Shown here: in pieces, positions 13,500 through 27,229 of the stretch
Layout: every line of letters starts with the position of its first letter
Position numbering within the stretch: position 1 is the first letter of the stretch
NCBI GenBank assembly: GCA_963277665.1
Contig: OY728145.1
Coordinates: 953,165,033-953,229,032 of the forward strand
Length of the DNA stretch: 64,000 nucleotides
DNA from: Viscum album
Lineage: Eukaryota > Streptophyta > Magnoliopsida > Santalales > Viscaceae
Direction of reading: 5' to 3'
Notes under the pieces: model-generated
Databases searched by the model: none
What the model saw: only the letters and a program-made list of their open reading frames with translations
Told to the model about the DNA's origin: nothing
Made by a program: the position numbers and the translations under genes

Positions 13500-14260
13500 T
13501 ATTAATGGATTGAACTCAGGAAGCTCTCCTAGACTAGATGGGTTGAAAAACTATTTCTTTCAAAACTATTGGGAAATTATACATTGTTATGATTGAAAAA
13601 ATGTATTTTATGTTTTCATTGGTGGAAGGTGGGCATTGGTCTTTAATTCTCAATATTTTTTACCCATTCCCAATATCTAAAATGTGAATGAGATCCATAT
13701 TTTCAGATGAGATTTATATGTCAACATAATATACAAAAATATTGGTAAAATAGTATCCAACATGACCTCTAACATTTACAATAATATGGTTTCCCCTAAC
13801 CATTTTAAATTATTCAAATCTATAACTATTCAAGATTATCTTATTACGTATTAAAAATGTATTAATATTATAAAAAAACATTATGGGGGTTAACATCCCT
13901 TTCAAGATTGATTTTAAAAACCATTTGATACATTAGACCGGTGAATTATTTTCATGGTTTTATGAAAATTTAATTTTTATTTCATCTTTATTAATTAGTT
14001 TATAACTCTCCAGGGTTCATAATATATATCATTTCTTGTCAATGAACCCCCTAATGGCTATTTCACATGAATTATAGGTGTTAGGAATGTTGATCCAATC
14101 TTATACATAATTTTCACTATTATATAATATTACTTAAGAAAGAGTTTTTTCAACATGGGAAATACTAATAAACTGAATCCCATCAAAGATTCTTGAGACC
14201 TTGTTTCCCATATTAACTTGTTATATATTGGTGATATAATTATTTTCACTCAAGGTAGAA
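13500..14260 (+). pseudogene. LINE ORF2 reverse transcriptase, broken
   Basis: This is the RT core of a plant LINE. In order, translation shows SSPRLDGLKNYFF and NYWEIIHCYD (13520-13594; family form SPGPDG then FF..W.II), KIVSN..SNIYNN (about 13750-13790), a degraded KAFDTLDW box (PFDTLDR near 13927), FLVNEPPNGYFT then GVRNVDP (family GVRQGDP, near 14035-14100), and LYIGDIIIFTQG near 14220-14255, where the catalytic YADD has become YIGD. At least eight in-frame stops occur and one catalytic aspartate is lost, so no activity is possible. RT would copy element RNA at the nicked target site. Confidence 0.85.
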
Positions 14261-14399
14261 AATATTACATCAAAATCATCAATGGTTCTATCAATAATTA
14301 AAAAATTTATTCAATACATGATATCCCTTGTTATAAGTCATTATTATATATTGAAAAAATTATTATTATAGGTAGATAATTTGAAATAATTTCATTCCT

Positions 14400-14830
14400 A
14401 GGAATTAGAGACTGTGTGATTCCATTCAATTATTATTTTTCCTATTTATTGGGAAAATAACTTGTCAGTCTATTTTATAAAATTGTGTGTCAATCCAAAA
14501 TTCAGTTGGATTATATGAAAGGAAAAACACTTTTGATGTTTGGAAATATTATCCTTGTAAATGATATCATTGTTACATAAATATATACTCATTTAGGGTT
14601 TATAAATAGTTGGAAACCCACATTAATAATATCAACACCTCCTGAAAATTTCTGAATAGAGTGGATTCATTCATTATAGAAGTCTAATATGAGTTCCTTG
14701 GAAAAATATTGTAAACTAATTGATCCTGGTGGGCTTGGAATAAAAAATATCTACAAAGTCGATAAACAATTACATGATAATTTCATGTGGAGACATATCA
14801 ATGAGAAGTCGAATACTCTTTCTGTTATAA
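14400..14830 (+). pseudogene. LINE ORF2 post-RT (thumb/connector) segment
   Basis: After the RT core the translation shows DYMKGKTLLMFGNIILVNDIIV (split by stops; seen from about 14510) and LEKYCKLIDPGGLGIKNI near 14698-14750, then FMWRHINEKS. These match the conserved W-K-G-x-x-L-S-x-A/F-G-R and P-x-x-E-G-G-L-G-I-K segments that follow RT in plant LINEs. The glutamate of EGGLGI is changed to P. The piece keeps its place between RT and RNase H. Confidence 0.75.
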
Positions 14831-15769
14831 TATCTAGAATACTAATCTAGAATAAAATTTGGAATATCAATTATATGGACATTATTATTTTGCCTTCACT
14901 CAATAGTTATTCATCCTCATTTATGTGAATTGTTATAGACTAGAAAACATTAACCCATTCTTAAATTTTTAAGATAACTAGATATATATGCCTCTTCTCA
15001 TGAAAATTTAATCTCATGATATACATTTAAATTAAATAGATTTTATAAATGGCTAAATATTGATCCCCTTGGATATACATCCTACTAAAATATTGAAAAT
15101 ATTTTTGAACGATAAATTTATTAATGGTTATGATAGTATTGTGTGAGAACCTACCTCTAATGAGATGAAATCATCAAAGGCTTTCCAAAATGTTTTTTGT
15201 AAAAATAAATTTAAACAATTTGGTTATGACATTGAGACAAATAAATATTTTATCCATAAAATTTAAATATTTCATAGAGATATATGTATTGAAAACTATA
15301 TACTAATGATTTTATTGGGTTTTAAGAGTATTTTCTATATTTTTCCTATCTAAAAATCATAGGGAGGAAACTAAAAATATATTATATTGATGTAATACTA
15401 CCTCTACAATATGAACTATAGTTGTGGGCTATTTTGAAATAATAACTATGAGTTAAACTAGCTTCGAAGACAATCAGTGAACCAGTTTTAATAATAAGCA
15501 TTGAAAGAAGTTTCCCAATCCCATTCTAGTGGTTATTTTGGTGTTTATTAATTCGATATAGACTAGAAAAAATAAATTAGTAAATGAGTGAAATATCTCA
15601 AGTATATATTCCTCCTTGAACTATGTTTTTTCTATTGTGAAATATGAAAATTATGTTCAATATGGACATAATGAAAACTCAATTAATTTTTATAAATTTC
15701 TTATAAATTTTTGAATTATAACTAAATATCATCATCCTTCTCTATCCTTATATGTTATGAGAATTCCTC

Positions 15770-16110
15770 AATTTTTTAGTGGGATCAAATGCAACATAGT
15801 TGGTGCATCATGAGACAATTCATTTACTTTCAGAAATGGTGTGATTTTATTAAATCATCATGGTGAAATAGTGGAATTTCCTTATGGACCTTGTGGAATC
15901 ACCAAAACCCTTGACTCTAAAATGATCAAGATTATAAATGTGATGTATAATGAAATGTGGCAAGGATAACTAAAATTATTAGTTCAATATTACTCCACCA
16001 CCATTTTTCAATGGAGTAGAAACTGTGTTATTCAACTATAATGGAATTTGACTACCAAGGGAGAAACTATAAGGATTCTATTTCATCCATTAAATATATC
16101 AACGTATACA
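15770..16110 (+). pseudogene. LINE C-terminal RNase H domain, broken
   Basis: Translation from about 15778 reads SGIKCNIVGAS, then GVILLNHHGEIVEF and LDSKMIKIINVMY. Plant L1-type LINEs often end in an RNase H fold beginning W-I-K-x-N-x-D-G-A-S, followed by G-G-x-x-R-x-x-x-G and a S-E-x-x-A-x-x-x-A/G helix. Here the first catalytic Asp (CNIDGAS) is Val and the helix Glu is Lys, so the site is dead. Such a domain normally removes RNA from the cDNA hybrid. Confidence 0.7.
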
Positions 16111-16200
16111 CATATCATGAATAAAACTATTTTTCTAATGGAATTTCTAATAAAGTAGTTATTTATACGTAGATGATATGGTTTAATGACATACTAGATG

Positions 16201-19200
16201 AAATTTTCAATTTTCGAAATAAATATAAATATAACAAATATTCATTCTAGATTTGGAAATATTTCATTTATTCAATTGAGGAGTCATTTCCATTTTTGAA
16301 GGATCTCATTATACCCTAAAAATTATTTACTAAAAATTACAAAACATAAATATACATATTAAATAATGTCATACATAATGACCCTATATGTAGCTACAAT
16401 GTTTCCAATTACCCAATATCCATTAACCATACTTCAGAACACCATATATATTGGCTATATTACTTTTTTATATATATAAATATATATATAACTATATGTT
16501 TTCAACTTATTTAATTACATATCTCTAAAAAATTTAATTATATTTCCAATTTTGATTCTATTTTTCATATTGAAATAATGGTTATTATGTTGATAGGCAA
16601 CCATAAGGAAAATGATATTATATTCATCGTATTTTTTTACATTAATATGTAGTACACATGTTATATATTAATTATATTTCATATTATATATTTATTAATT
16701 TTTTAATTTTTTTATTGTATTCAAATATTATATTTCAAAAAAATGTATCTCGATGCATTTTTGTATAATATGGCATGTGAAAAAATATATTAAACACCGT
16801 AATTATGTAATTGGAAATAAAAATTGAAATCATGGGTTTTTAAAAATGCAATCATTAAATTGAGAATATCCACTTTTTCATTTATATTGGACAAATTTTC
16901 CAATTAATTTTATGAATGATTGTAATCATCTAATGCGACAATTTATTTTCCTCGTCAAATATTACGATATAAGTTCTCTAAAAGTTTTCTATAAGATATC
17001 AATTATTTTCCATTATATATAAATGATTCTAAAAAAAGAATCATGGTGATTACCTGTATGATAAGAACAAAATTGTTTGATGAGAATTTGGAATTATATA
17101 ACATTTATATGGTGTTGGAGGCACTATAGTTGAAGGATTTCATGTCAGGTTCCCAATTTTTTTAGGAAAACAAATAGTCACATCCCATAATAATAATATT
17201 TTTTTGTGGGTTTAAATGTTTCAAAATCATTCATATCTGGTTGACCATTCTTATCTCACATCCGCTTTTTATGGGTAGGTTTCCTATATGGTTTTTTCAT
17301 GGAACCAAAAACACCAACTGTTTATCACATATAAAATGACTCATGGACCTAAGATTCAATGGTTTGAGGTCATTGGTTAACATATAAAATTATGCATATG
17401 AACTCACATTATTGGAGATGCTTTAAGGTCGTGCTCATCACACCCTTTGGGGAGGAACGATTTCATGTTTGGGGACTATCTTATAGATTTATGTGAGGCT
17501 CATGAATCCTTTTTTAATTATCATGTATGACATAGATCAACCAGATTTAATGACCATTAATGAACATTTGTGGGATCTTAATAATCTGTAGGTTTTTTAT
17601 GTTCTTTATCAATTTAGGGATCTATGTGAATCCATGGTAACCCATCAATTTGAACTTTTTGTATAGGGATCATAGAGTCATTATTCATTCATTTGGATGA
17701 TGATGGGTTTATTCCATGTATTAAGGAACTTAATAATTTTAATTTATATAGGAACACAAGAGTTGTTTTGAGGTTGGGATCAAACCCTTAATATAGTCTT
17801 CATGTGAATCTTCATTAGAAGAATCATAACCTATGTCATTCATTTCTAAATAACAATAAACATCACTATTATGGCCTTGTTAGGAAAGAAACCATTCAGT
17901 TTTACATGATGTGACATGAACATCTAGGAAATATGTGTCGAATCAAGGATTGTGTGGAACTAATGTTGAGGTGGCCCGAGGGACATTGAAGACATGTGGT
18001 CTCCTAGTTGGAGGCATGATGTCTCTAGCGATATAACCATGTAAGGATGCTGATGAACGATACATGAAGGTTTTTTGTGCCTCTAGGTTAGATATGAACC
18101 AAATGATAATGTATCCTAGAGAACATTATTTTGAATTTGGCTTTTGGCTATCGACATGATAGATGATTTTTATGTATACGATTTGGGAACAAAATCACAC
18201 ATAGTTAAGAAGGTATGGGGATTATACCACTGGGGGAGGCCCAATATGGAAGTTGATTAATGAATCATTAAATAAATATTACCCCTTGAGTTTCATATGA
18301 CCCTACTCAGACTGTAGATTATGGAAAATAAGGTAAATTTGGTTTTTGGTTTTGGACCTAAGGGAGGCTTCCTACATATCATAGTTGGGAATAAAAACTC
18401 ATTTAGTTTAGACGGCTTAAGGAATAAAATTATAGAGGTGGCCCTATAAATATTTGGTTGGTGATTACACAAAAAACGATGTCCATGTTTCTAGAATAGT
18501 GATAAAGGCTTCTACGTATTATGTTTTTATGTTTTTATTAGGGATTACACAAGGAAGTATTCCCATTTTGTATGATTTCAGATTATAATGAATAAGAGGC
18601 CGATTAGTGGATTGGAATTATGCAGAGGTTATGATATCCAGAAAAATCTAAGCATGCATGATTCATTCATGGTTAGAGAAATAACATGAATCAGTAGATC
18701 TGAAGAACACATAATCTACATTTGCCATTGGTGGACAGTTTTTTAAGACAAATGATAGAGTCAATAATGATCTATGATTCACAAATCCTCTCATGAATTC
18801 ATATACCAGTCCCTAATGGTGAGAGAAAAGTATTCCAATGTTCCATCCTACAATCATTTTAATTCGTACGAATGAACATGATAAAGACAGTTTCCTCCAA
18901 TAATAATGAATAGTGTCTTACTCCATGGGGGATTCCCTACTCCCAATTTCATAGAGGGTGAGAGAAGGATCCAGAACAAGCCCTCAATGAAGGGAAAGGC
19001 TAGTGGTTTCCCTCAATTCAAAGAACATGGAGGACCACGTGAGGACCTAGGAGGTTATGAGAACATCAAAGGTATGGACACTTATTAACATGGGAATGTT
19101 TACATGAAAACAATCCAAAGGATTACACTATTATTAAGGTTTTCAATAGGTCTCTACTTATCAAGGAAATGTATATTCAAGAAGATATGATGACCTATCT

Positions 19201-21928
19201 GTTGATCTGATCATACGTATCAAGTGGATGTGGAAGATTCTTTGTCCTAATACCATTTGTGTAGATCATGAAGGAGAGAGTGGGGTTTATTGGTATGATA
19301 GAGTGAAGTGTTGTGTGATGGAATGTAGAATTCCCTTGTATGACCCATTCATGTTAGAATGTTCATATGTGGGATGAAGATTCACTTTGTATAATGTTTC
19401 TATTTGTGGTATGGTGTAGTCTACATAGTAGATTTCTACATTGTCCTAGGTTATGACTATATACCGTGGTGCTACAGGGGGCTCGGTTTCCCCCCACGTA
19501 TTGTTTTTCTATGTGGGATTGGGTACCTTCTACATAACATTTTTATATGTCATGTGGGGTTCCAACCGGATATAATTTTTCTATACGGTGCTCAATTAAT
19601 CAAAGGGTCCATCAGGTTTTCCTTATAGAATGATATCTGCATAAGGAATTCTATTTTTGGATGGATGTGTGAGTTACCTTACTCCTTTAATTTTATGCAT
19701 TTGGTTTACCCGATGATCTCGATTACTCTCAAACATTTATCCATACAAGTTTCACTAATTCATCCTTGTGTCATTATCATGGTCTTTTTTGGTTCCCCTT
19801 GGGTATATATTATAGAATAACATATGAACTAGATACTAGGATGGTCGGTTGTCCCCATTGGGCCGTGGGGATTCAAGTTATGGAGTTTGAAAAAAATTCT
19901 CCAAACTGTGAAATATTTCTTTTGAAAGGAAGGTCATTTTTAGAGGGGAGAAATCAATTCATATCCTAATTATCGTTTTGAAATATTAACTAGTGCTACT
20001 CATTCGTGCAAGAAAAAATAAAAAATTGGCTCGATGATTGATTTTGTTTCCTATACATGCACCATTTTCTCATGTGTTAGATATCACCAGCTGGAACCAT
20101 GAATTATTTAGTTCCATCTAGGGAGCCTGTAATTTTTTGATGGAAGGAATCACCACCTATCACTAAGAATTATTTGGTCCACCTCATGGGATCTAGTTGT
20201 ATGTTGAGTATAGAAATAATCACCTAGAACCACGGATGGATTGGTTACCTTCATTGGAACTTGTCATTTATAGATATAATAAATCATTTTCATCCTTGGG
20301 AATGATTTTTTTCATTCTCCACCATCAGTGGTCCCATATTTTCCTGCAATCAATTTCATTCACAGGATGATATACTGAGTAGTGGTCTCCAGATTGATTT
20401 TTACAACATCGGTCCATTCCCTCCATCTCATATTTTCCTTGATGGAACACATATTTCACAAAATTAATGGATTCTCGTTCATTTTACCATTACAAATTTC
20501 ATGGAATCCTTTTCTCTATGTATGAATACTTTTAGGATCTAGAAAATTCAACCCATTGAAATGGTTTCTGATTGGGATGGACTGGAGGTGGTTCTGATGT
20601 ACAAATTAGATCTGTTTTGGATTGGATAGTGGTACGAATGTGCACACCATGAGGAGACCACTCCTATAAAATAGGGTACCTAGATCATTTTTCCTTAATC
20701 ATTTCGTCTTTATGAATCATCACAATATAGAAATACATTAATTCATAGCTTCTTCTTGTATCATTCCTCCATTATGGATACACTTTTTTTTAAATCGATA
20801 TCAACATCCAAGTATCGTATCATTAATTTTCAAATAGTTGGAATATGATTTTTAGATTGAGTCACCCATATAAATAAAGCCTCTTAGGCTATTATCTCAT
20901 TGGACAAATCCTCATTGCCTTATGGTTCATTGGACAATGATTTATGGGATGATATTTTGTCAACCAACACCTTCTTGGATGACAGTTCATAGGCCAACAC
21001 CTCACATATTGATAATTTATGGTATTTTATACTTTTCAAATTTGATGAATACAAACACCTTTTTTACGACATGAAATTTTTCTATAAAATATGATCGACG
21101 CCATGAAGAATATTTCAATTGTTTATTTTTCACTTTCTTCTGCTGATAGGAAGAATAAATTAATGGTTGATTATTTCAATAATAATTCCAAAATCCTCAT
21201 CGACACATTCATTTTACAGAGAGACTACTAAGTGCGGAAAAAAGGATACCAGATCACAGAAACAACTGCCTCCTTATAGATTCAGGATACCATAAGATGT
21301 TTATGTCCTCTAACCATGTATAGTCAATAAACCTTTATCTTGTATAATCATGGAAAAAAACATTCATAGAGCCATCATCCCAGAACACATGTCATTTATT
21401 TTGGAAACAACCACTTCTATATTCTTTCAGAACTACAACCCTATGTTTTCAAAAATAAATTGTTTAGTAACCATATGGATAAATCCATTGTTATCAAACT
21501 ATTTATCATAAGTGTATTAAAAGTTATTTTCTAGGGTTTCCCTTGAAATGGGACCTTCACCCGTAGTAATAATTTATCTTAGACTTGGGAATTATTTTTT
21601 GGGTTTGCTAGAATTTTGAGGAATTTAATAGAGATTTGAAATATTTTGGTATATATGAGGATGATAGGGTATAATAGACTTACTCTCATGTAATCCAACC
21701 CCAACTAATTATCATTTGGTGCCCATAAACTAAGCCTTATAATTGATGCATTGGGAGGTTGGTATTTTTGGTTTGGGTGTATGGCTAATTTAGGGGAATC
21801 CCATCATGTGTAAAATATATGATTAGTTTTTTCCACAATCTTCATATCAGGATTACATAAAAAAGAACCCACACCACTATTTAAATGAATCTTATTGACA
21901 AGAATACAATGATATTGAAGGCCATCCT
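16201..21928. other. Unassigned AT-rich region between the LINE and element B
   Basis: There is no recognisable protein domain on either strand. From about 17000 the composition is slightly richer in GG and CC words, with short open frames on the plus strand (18906-19088, 19404-19628, 19766-19969) and minus-strand frames near 22140-22650 that lie in the element B LTR. This texture resembles 44582-51250 and 59200-64000, so it may be retroelement LTR or leader DNA cut by the insertion of B. I have no motif to prove that, and I see no promoter, tRNA or satellite array. Confidence 0.4.
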
Positions 21929-23570
21929 TGTAACTCCCCAACACTAGTTTCCCTGAGTCGGTGAATTATTACAGCATGTTGGCATGATATAAGGAATAAT
22001 GTCCCGAATGACCGATCAGTTTAGTATTATTGGAAAAAATATACATACATAAGTTCAACATTACAACTAGAAAAGAAATGCAACAACAATTTATTCCATT
22101 AGGAACAACCAAGCCTCCTGGATTATGCATGAAAGTCACTCGTATCTAACTTCTTCATGTCTTGGGAAAAATGATCCATATAAAAGGGGTGATCTCAAAT
22201 GCTCGGTAAGGGTAAGGAATGCAATGGAAGGTAACATAAACATTAATAATGGTGAATAATTGAAAACATGTGTCTTTATAAATAATAAACATGAATACTT
22301 TATGGCAGGAATATGAGATGAGTAAATAATTCCATAAGAAAACATAGTCATTGGTATTCTACAAGTCAAATTATCACATGAACCATCAATATTATTTTCA
22401 CAATGAGGTAATGTATAATTCCGGACAATCTGAAACATTTTGTCAAGGCCTTGACCAATATGTCTAAAAAGTATTCAGCCCCTGACCAAAACTATATATC
22501 GAATTGAGAATGGCCTTGTCCAATTCCACTTCTAATTGTCTCATGAGACCTACTGATGCACCAAGAATCAATAGCGGGATCCACCCGTCACATACTAATT
22601 CCAATACATTTCTCATATGAAAAGGTTGAAACATAACATAATCATTCATATTAAAACTATCATACTAAATGTCAATAAATTAACCATAAAACATGACTGG
22701 TATAAAAATAACACATCCATAGTCAATCATATCACAAAACCGTCAATACAATATGGAAGATTTGTATCATTATAAATTGACTTCAAAAAAAATTATAATC
22801 CAACAATGGATGTTGACATAGATGAAATGAAAACTATTTGAAAGAAATGCCTATTTCTATTTTATAACCATTTAAGAGTCACATAATTATAAAAGAAAAC
22901 ATTTATTTTAAAAATATTTTTATAATCTTGTAAGAGAAGCTTCAACGATGTTATAATGGATAAACATAGTCACACCCTCCATATAAGTTAAAAAACATAT
23001 TCTTACCTTAATTTTGTCAAAAAATGCCATAAAGTACCTTGTTTGGAAAACGACGGAATGATTCATTTCAAAAAATATAAGGTCAAATAAGGGTATAAAT
23101 GACTTTAACCCATATTATTTTAAATAGTGAAAATGTTTTGAAATTTGTTTTGTGAAAACATGGATGTGGATGATAAAGAAGTCCCAGTAGATAATTACGT
23201 AAAAACAACCTCAGATAATAAAGATATGGTAAAATTAACACTTACCATATACTTTTCATTGGTCAAGTGTACGCTAATCTCCTATATAATAGTTAAATCA
23301 TTGATATAGAATTATACAAGAACTATATAAATAAATATGATATCATATATGATCCCTTAATATTGTTTTGTTAATAATATTTCAGTAGTGTCATCGCTTC
23401 ATGTGTTAACTAATTCGTTTTCCATTATATGATTGGTTATGTAAAACATGTTTGTTATGAATAAGATGTATTTGGTTCATATAAATAAGGATATTATGTT
23501 CATAATCATTATTTTTAGTAATCAAATTAAAATTATTCTAGAATGGTAACAATGGGGAAATGAATCTCAT

Positions 23571-23612
23571 CGCGTTTGTGGAGACGGTAATCTGTATGTA
23601 CGCATGCGTGAC
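23571..23612 (-). repeat. CGTACGTACG-type LTR motif, copy 1 of the B 3' LTR
   Basis: Plus-strand reading GTGGAGACGGTAATCTG then TATGTACGCATGCGTG. It is one of two copies about 190 bp apart in this LTR, each matched in the other B LTR (42481-42520). Its role is unknown; it lies downstream of the TATA box, within the transcribed part of the LTR or just past it. Confidence 0.6.
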
Positions 23613-23760
23613 AATATCATTATATTTATAGAAAAATAATATGTAATTGGATGATTTATAATATATAAAGAATAATTAACATATTATATTTATTATTAAC
23701 ATTATTTATACTCATTATTACACCCAACCAAAAAATTAAGTGTTTCAATAACAAACAACA

Positions 23761-23805
23761 CCACGACGTGGAGACGGTAAGTCGTACATACGCACGTATG
23801 GTGAC
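23761..23805 (-). repeat. CGTACGTACG-type LTR motif, copy 2 of the B 3' LTR
   Basis: Plus-strand reading GTGGAGACGGTAAGTCG then TACATACGCACGTATGG. It is matched at 42671-42710 in the other B LTR and, in reverse complement, at 7301-7337 (A) and 54271-54310 (C). Confidence 0.6.
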
Positions 23806-24139
23806 GTTGTCATTTATTGGATGGATAGAATTATGAATATAGTTTTACCATATTTATAAAAATGTCATTGTATTTAAAGGATACTGAATTTATTATTTGG
23901 TTATGGAAAAAACAAAGAAAGTGGAAGTGGAAGAATAAAATAACTTGAAAAAGGTTATAAAATATTTACCCATTCTTTGGGTTCTTCCTTTTGATTTGAT
24001 CAAAAGGTCACCATAGGATGACTTTCTGACAATGGAAGGAATATAGGATTAAGGGAGGAAATATGGGAGGATATTTTGTTAGAGGTTGGTTGAGCCAAAT
24101 GGCCTAGTAGGTGTGATATTTTGAGAAGGGGAAGTTCCC

Positions 24140-24146
24140 TTTCATA
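24140..24146 (-). promoter_or_regulatory. TATA box position in the B 3' LTR (mutated)
   Basis: The minus strand reads TATGAAA where the 5' LTR has TATAAAA (43049-43055), followed in both by AGGG and a TTCCC stretch. One A-to-G change has weakened the box in this copy. Confidence 0.5.
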
Positions 24147-25734
24147 AGAGAGGTGAGGGTCACTTTAGGAAAAGATTAAAATATTATTTTATAATAAAAT
24201 CATTTTGGTTTATAATTTCTGAAAAATATTCTATTTAGAGGCTAAGGTGGGGATGGGTCTAAAACATTTCCACCAATTAGTTTTATATGGGTTTAGGTCA
24301 CTGTATTAACTTTATCTTTTAGATTTAACTCTTATTTAAATAGTTGAAAATTTACCATGTCTCTTTGTATTCTTATATTATACGGTTAATAAACATAATG
24401 TAAACTGCCAAGAGAACCTCCAGTGGTTCATTATTATATATATAAATTATCTAAATCTTTTGGCCAAACATTAATTTTTTAGGAATATTATATCAATTAA
24501 TAATATAGTATTTGTTTTCAAAACTCAATTACGTAAATTTTGACACTATTTAATATTTGAATTTTTTAAAGTCATTGATAAATTTTCACTTCAAATAAAA
24601 TTTATTTAACCAACCCTAAAATTTTATATTAACCTATAAAATTGGTGGAATTCATCATAATTCTCAATTTACTTTTATTTAGATATTTAATAAATTAATT
24701 ATTTTAATATTACATTATTAAGGTAATTACTGCATCATCATCATGTCAGAAATAAATTAAATTATTTAAGGTATAAAATTTATAAATAATATTATATTTT
24801 GTAGGAAATATTTTTATATTTCTAATGAAAATTTATAGTCGAATTTATATTCTGTGTAACCCTTTATTAAAAATGGTTCAGTTATTAAACATTGAATTTA
24901 ACTCTTTTAACTCTTCTTTAAATAAAATTATAATAAATGTCCTAATCTAATCCAAGTGAACCAAAAGGGGTCATATTTTATTCATAAGGTTGTTTTTGGT
25001 CGAATTATTGTTATCCCATATAATTAGGACATTTTTTAGGGTAATTATAATATCATTTTTAGGCATACTAACCCTATTTACTTTTAACAGGGGTAAATAA
25101 AAGTCAAAATTTACTATTCACCAAAAATTATTTTCATCTTCTTGAACCACATTTTACTTAATTATATTTACATTGTCTCTCATATTTTTTAAATTCAACT
25201 CCCAAATGTGGTAAAATTATCTTTTATGCATATTTCCAAATGCTCTTAGGAGATGGTTAAAAGACGGTAAAAAGTTCAATAAAATTTTTATATATCTAAA
25301 ACTATTATAAAATGACTCTAATTAATTACATTGAACATATATTCGTATTATATATCTATTTTTACATAAAATATATTTAAATAAAATAAATATTTATTTA
25401 AATAAAAAGTCTTTTTTAACCTATAATGTCGTGTTTTTCACTATTCATCAAAAATTGAATGTTTTCAGAAAAATACCAAAAATTCACCTTAAGTTAATTT
25501 TAATATTCTGAATTAAAAAATGAAGTCCATTTTGAAAAATAAAATTTATAAATTCTAAAAATTTAGGTAATACTACTCATAACAGCTAGTTTGATTGGTT
25601 GCAGTGTGTTAGAATATTGATATTGCGTACAATGAAAGTTATTGCTTTATTCAAAGGGAGCATATCGTGGAAGCATGGGGTGTTAAATTATTCTGTCCAT
25701 CAAATTATTTCATCCTTTATATTTATTAAATACT

Positions 25735-26242
25735 CCCACACAAAATTATTTTCTTGGTACTTCATCATAAGTTCCTCTGGTTCCCATGTTTGTTCTTCTA
25801 TCTTATGGTTTCACCATATATGTTTTACTATACGAGTCGTCTTGTTTCTCAATACTTTTTCCTTGGTATCAAGATTTTTAACATGCTCTTTACAATAAGA
25901 TAGATCATGTTCCAGTTCAATTTCTTCATCAGTGAGTACATGCATTGGTTCATGCATGTATTTTCTCAACAGTGATACGTGGAACACATCATGAACTTTG
26001 GAGAGACTTGGAGGCATTTCGAAACGATAAGCTAAAACTCCAATACGTTCTACAATTTCAAAAGGTCTTATGTACCTCAGACTCAATTTACCATTCTTAA
26101 TGAAACTAATAACACCCTTCCATGGATATACCTTCAAGAAAACAAGGTCTCCTACCTGAAATTCCAAATCCTTCATTTGGTTATCGGCATAGCTGTTTTG
26201 TCTACATTGGGATTCTTTGATGTGGGTTTGGATAATCTTCAC
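25735..26242 (-). pseudogene. Element B integrase C-terminus and chromodomain-like tail
   Basis: This is the last part of Pol. The frame at 26242-25811 holds SYADNQMKDLEFQVGDLVFL, the GPF-like integrase C-terminal motif (RYIRPFEIVERIG, family RYIGPFEI), and VHDVFHVSLLRKY, then a tail with VLRNKTTRIVKHIW. In chromoviruses this tail is a chromodomain-type module that steers integration toward marked chromatin. A TGA stop at 25813-25811 replaces the usual Arg codon (CGA to TGA, a typical methylated-CpG change). Homology continues past it as NHKIEEQTWEPEELM, to about 25735. The 143-codon frame is therefore a truncated survivor, not a separate gene. Confidence 0.85.
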
Positions 26243-27030
26243 TTTTTACATTGTTTCTATTACATGATCTGTTCCTACGAGTTTTCTTTCACCAACATCA
26301 TCCCAACAAGTAGTTGAGCGACTTCTATTTCCATATAACGCTTCATATGCTGCCATCTGAATACATGAATGGAAGCTATTGTTATAGGAAAATTCTACCA
26401 TAGGTAAATATTGATCCCACATACCTTAAAAGTCAATTGAGAAAGATCTCAACTAGTTTTCTAATGTTTGAATATCCTGTTCTGATTGTCCATCAGTTTG
26501 AGGGTGGTAGGCATTACTCAAAAAAAGATCAGAATCCAGGGGTTTCTGAAAACTTTTCCATAATCTTGATGTAAAATGGGGATCAAGATTAGAAACAATT
26601 TATAGGGGTACTCCATGAAGTCTAACTACTTCATTAATATATAGTATTTCTAAACATTCAAGTGATAAATCTTCTTTTATAGTAATAAAATGTGATGACT
26701 TGGTAAGAAGATCAACAATGAAACATATTGCATCATTCCTTCTAGGAGTATTTGGTATCCACATGACAAGGTCCATCCTAATATCATCCCATTTCCACTA
26801 AGGTACAGGAAGAGGTTGCATGACTCTTCTAGGATGTTTTCTTCCAGCTTTCACTTGTTGGAAAACCATATATCTTGACACAAAATCAGAAATATCTCTC
26901 TTCATGTTGTCCCACAAAAATATTTCATTCAAATCTCTATACATATTGTTACTCCCTGAGTGTATAGATGAATTGGATCTATGAGAATGATCCAAAAATT
27001 TCCTTTTTAGATCATGCATATCGAGAATAC
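26243..27030 (-). pseudogene. Element B integrase, zinc-binding and catalytic core, broken
   Basis: Integrase inserts the cDNA. The frame at 27019-26798 is the HHCC region (SIHSGSNNMYRDL then MKRDISDFV), but the two cysteines are replaced (SRYMVFQQVK in place of the usual CLxCQQVK form). Downstream, WKWDDIRMDLV carries the first catalytic Asp, GVPL-stop-IVSNLDPHFTS has Asn in place of the second catalytic Asp (family VSDRDPRF), and AYHPQTDGQSEQ keeps the catalytic Glu. Several stops interrupt the core. Order and spacing match Ty3/gypsy integrase exactly. Confidence 0.85.
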
Positions 27031-27229
27031 AAATTCACTTCCCAAATTTTAAAATTCTATCTTCATATACGGATTCACTCAATATATCTTCATTTAAAGC
27101 TTTAATATTCTTTTGAAACTCCCCATCGTCAGTCTGAGAACACATTATGCATTTTAATAAAGATGGTTTGACAACCATTTTAAAAATTATTGATGTTTCA
27201 GCTTCCATGGTTTTCCAATATCCATCTTT

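Larger units (their letters stand above)
11200..16200 (+). mobile_element. LINE (plant L1-type non-LTR retrotransposon), decayed
   Basis: Several pieces of a plant L1-type LINE occur in the right order on the plus strand: an ORF1-like piece near 11580, the end of the endonuclease domain near 12830-13030, a long reverse-transcriptase relic at 13500-14260, the post-RT segment at 14400-14830 and an RNase H relic at 15770-16110. Stops and frameshifts interrupt all of them, so the copy is dead. No clear poly(A) tail or target duplication is visible; the AT-rich DNA after 16300 hides both. The 5' limit is a guess. The order and motifs make the LINE identity secure. Confidence 0.8.
21929..25687 (-). 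mobile_element. Element B 3' LTR
   Basis: This 3759-bp repeat matches 40842-44581 along its whole length: for example TTTAGTATTATTGGA (22020; 40937), CATGATATAAGGAATAAT against CATGATACAAGGAATCTT, and the promoter region near 24140 and 43050. On the plus strand it begins TGTAACTCCCC and ends GGGGTGTTAAA. Relative to its partner it carries many point changes and small indels, so the insertion is old. The short minus-strand frames at 22136-22649 fall inside it and are chance. Confidence 0.88.

Noticed and set aside
22136..22649. Two minus-strand frames of 100 and 61 codons, the first with a similar frame at 41084-41350
   Set aside because: Both copies lie inside the B LTRs. The similarity comes from LTR duplication, and stops and frameshifts differ between them.
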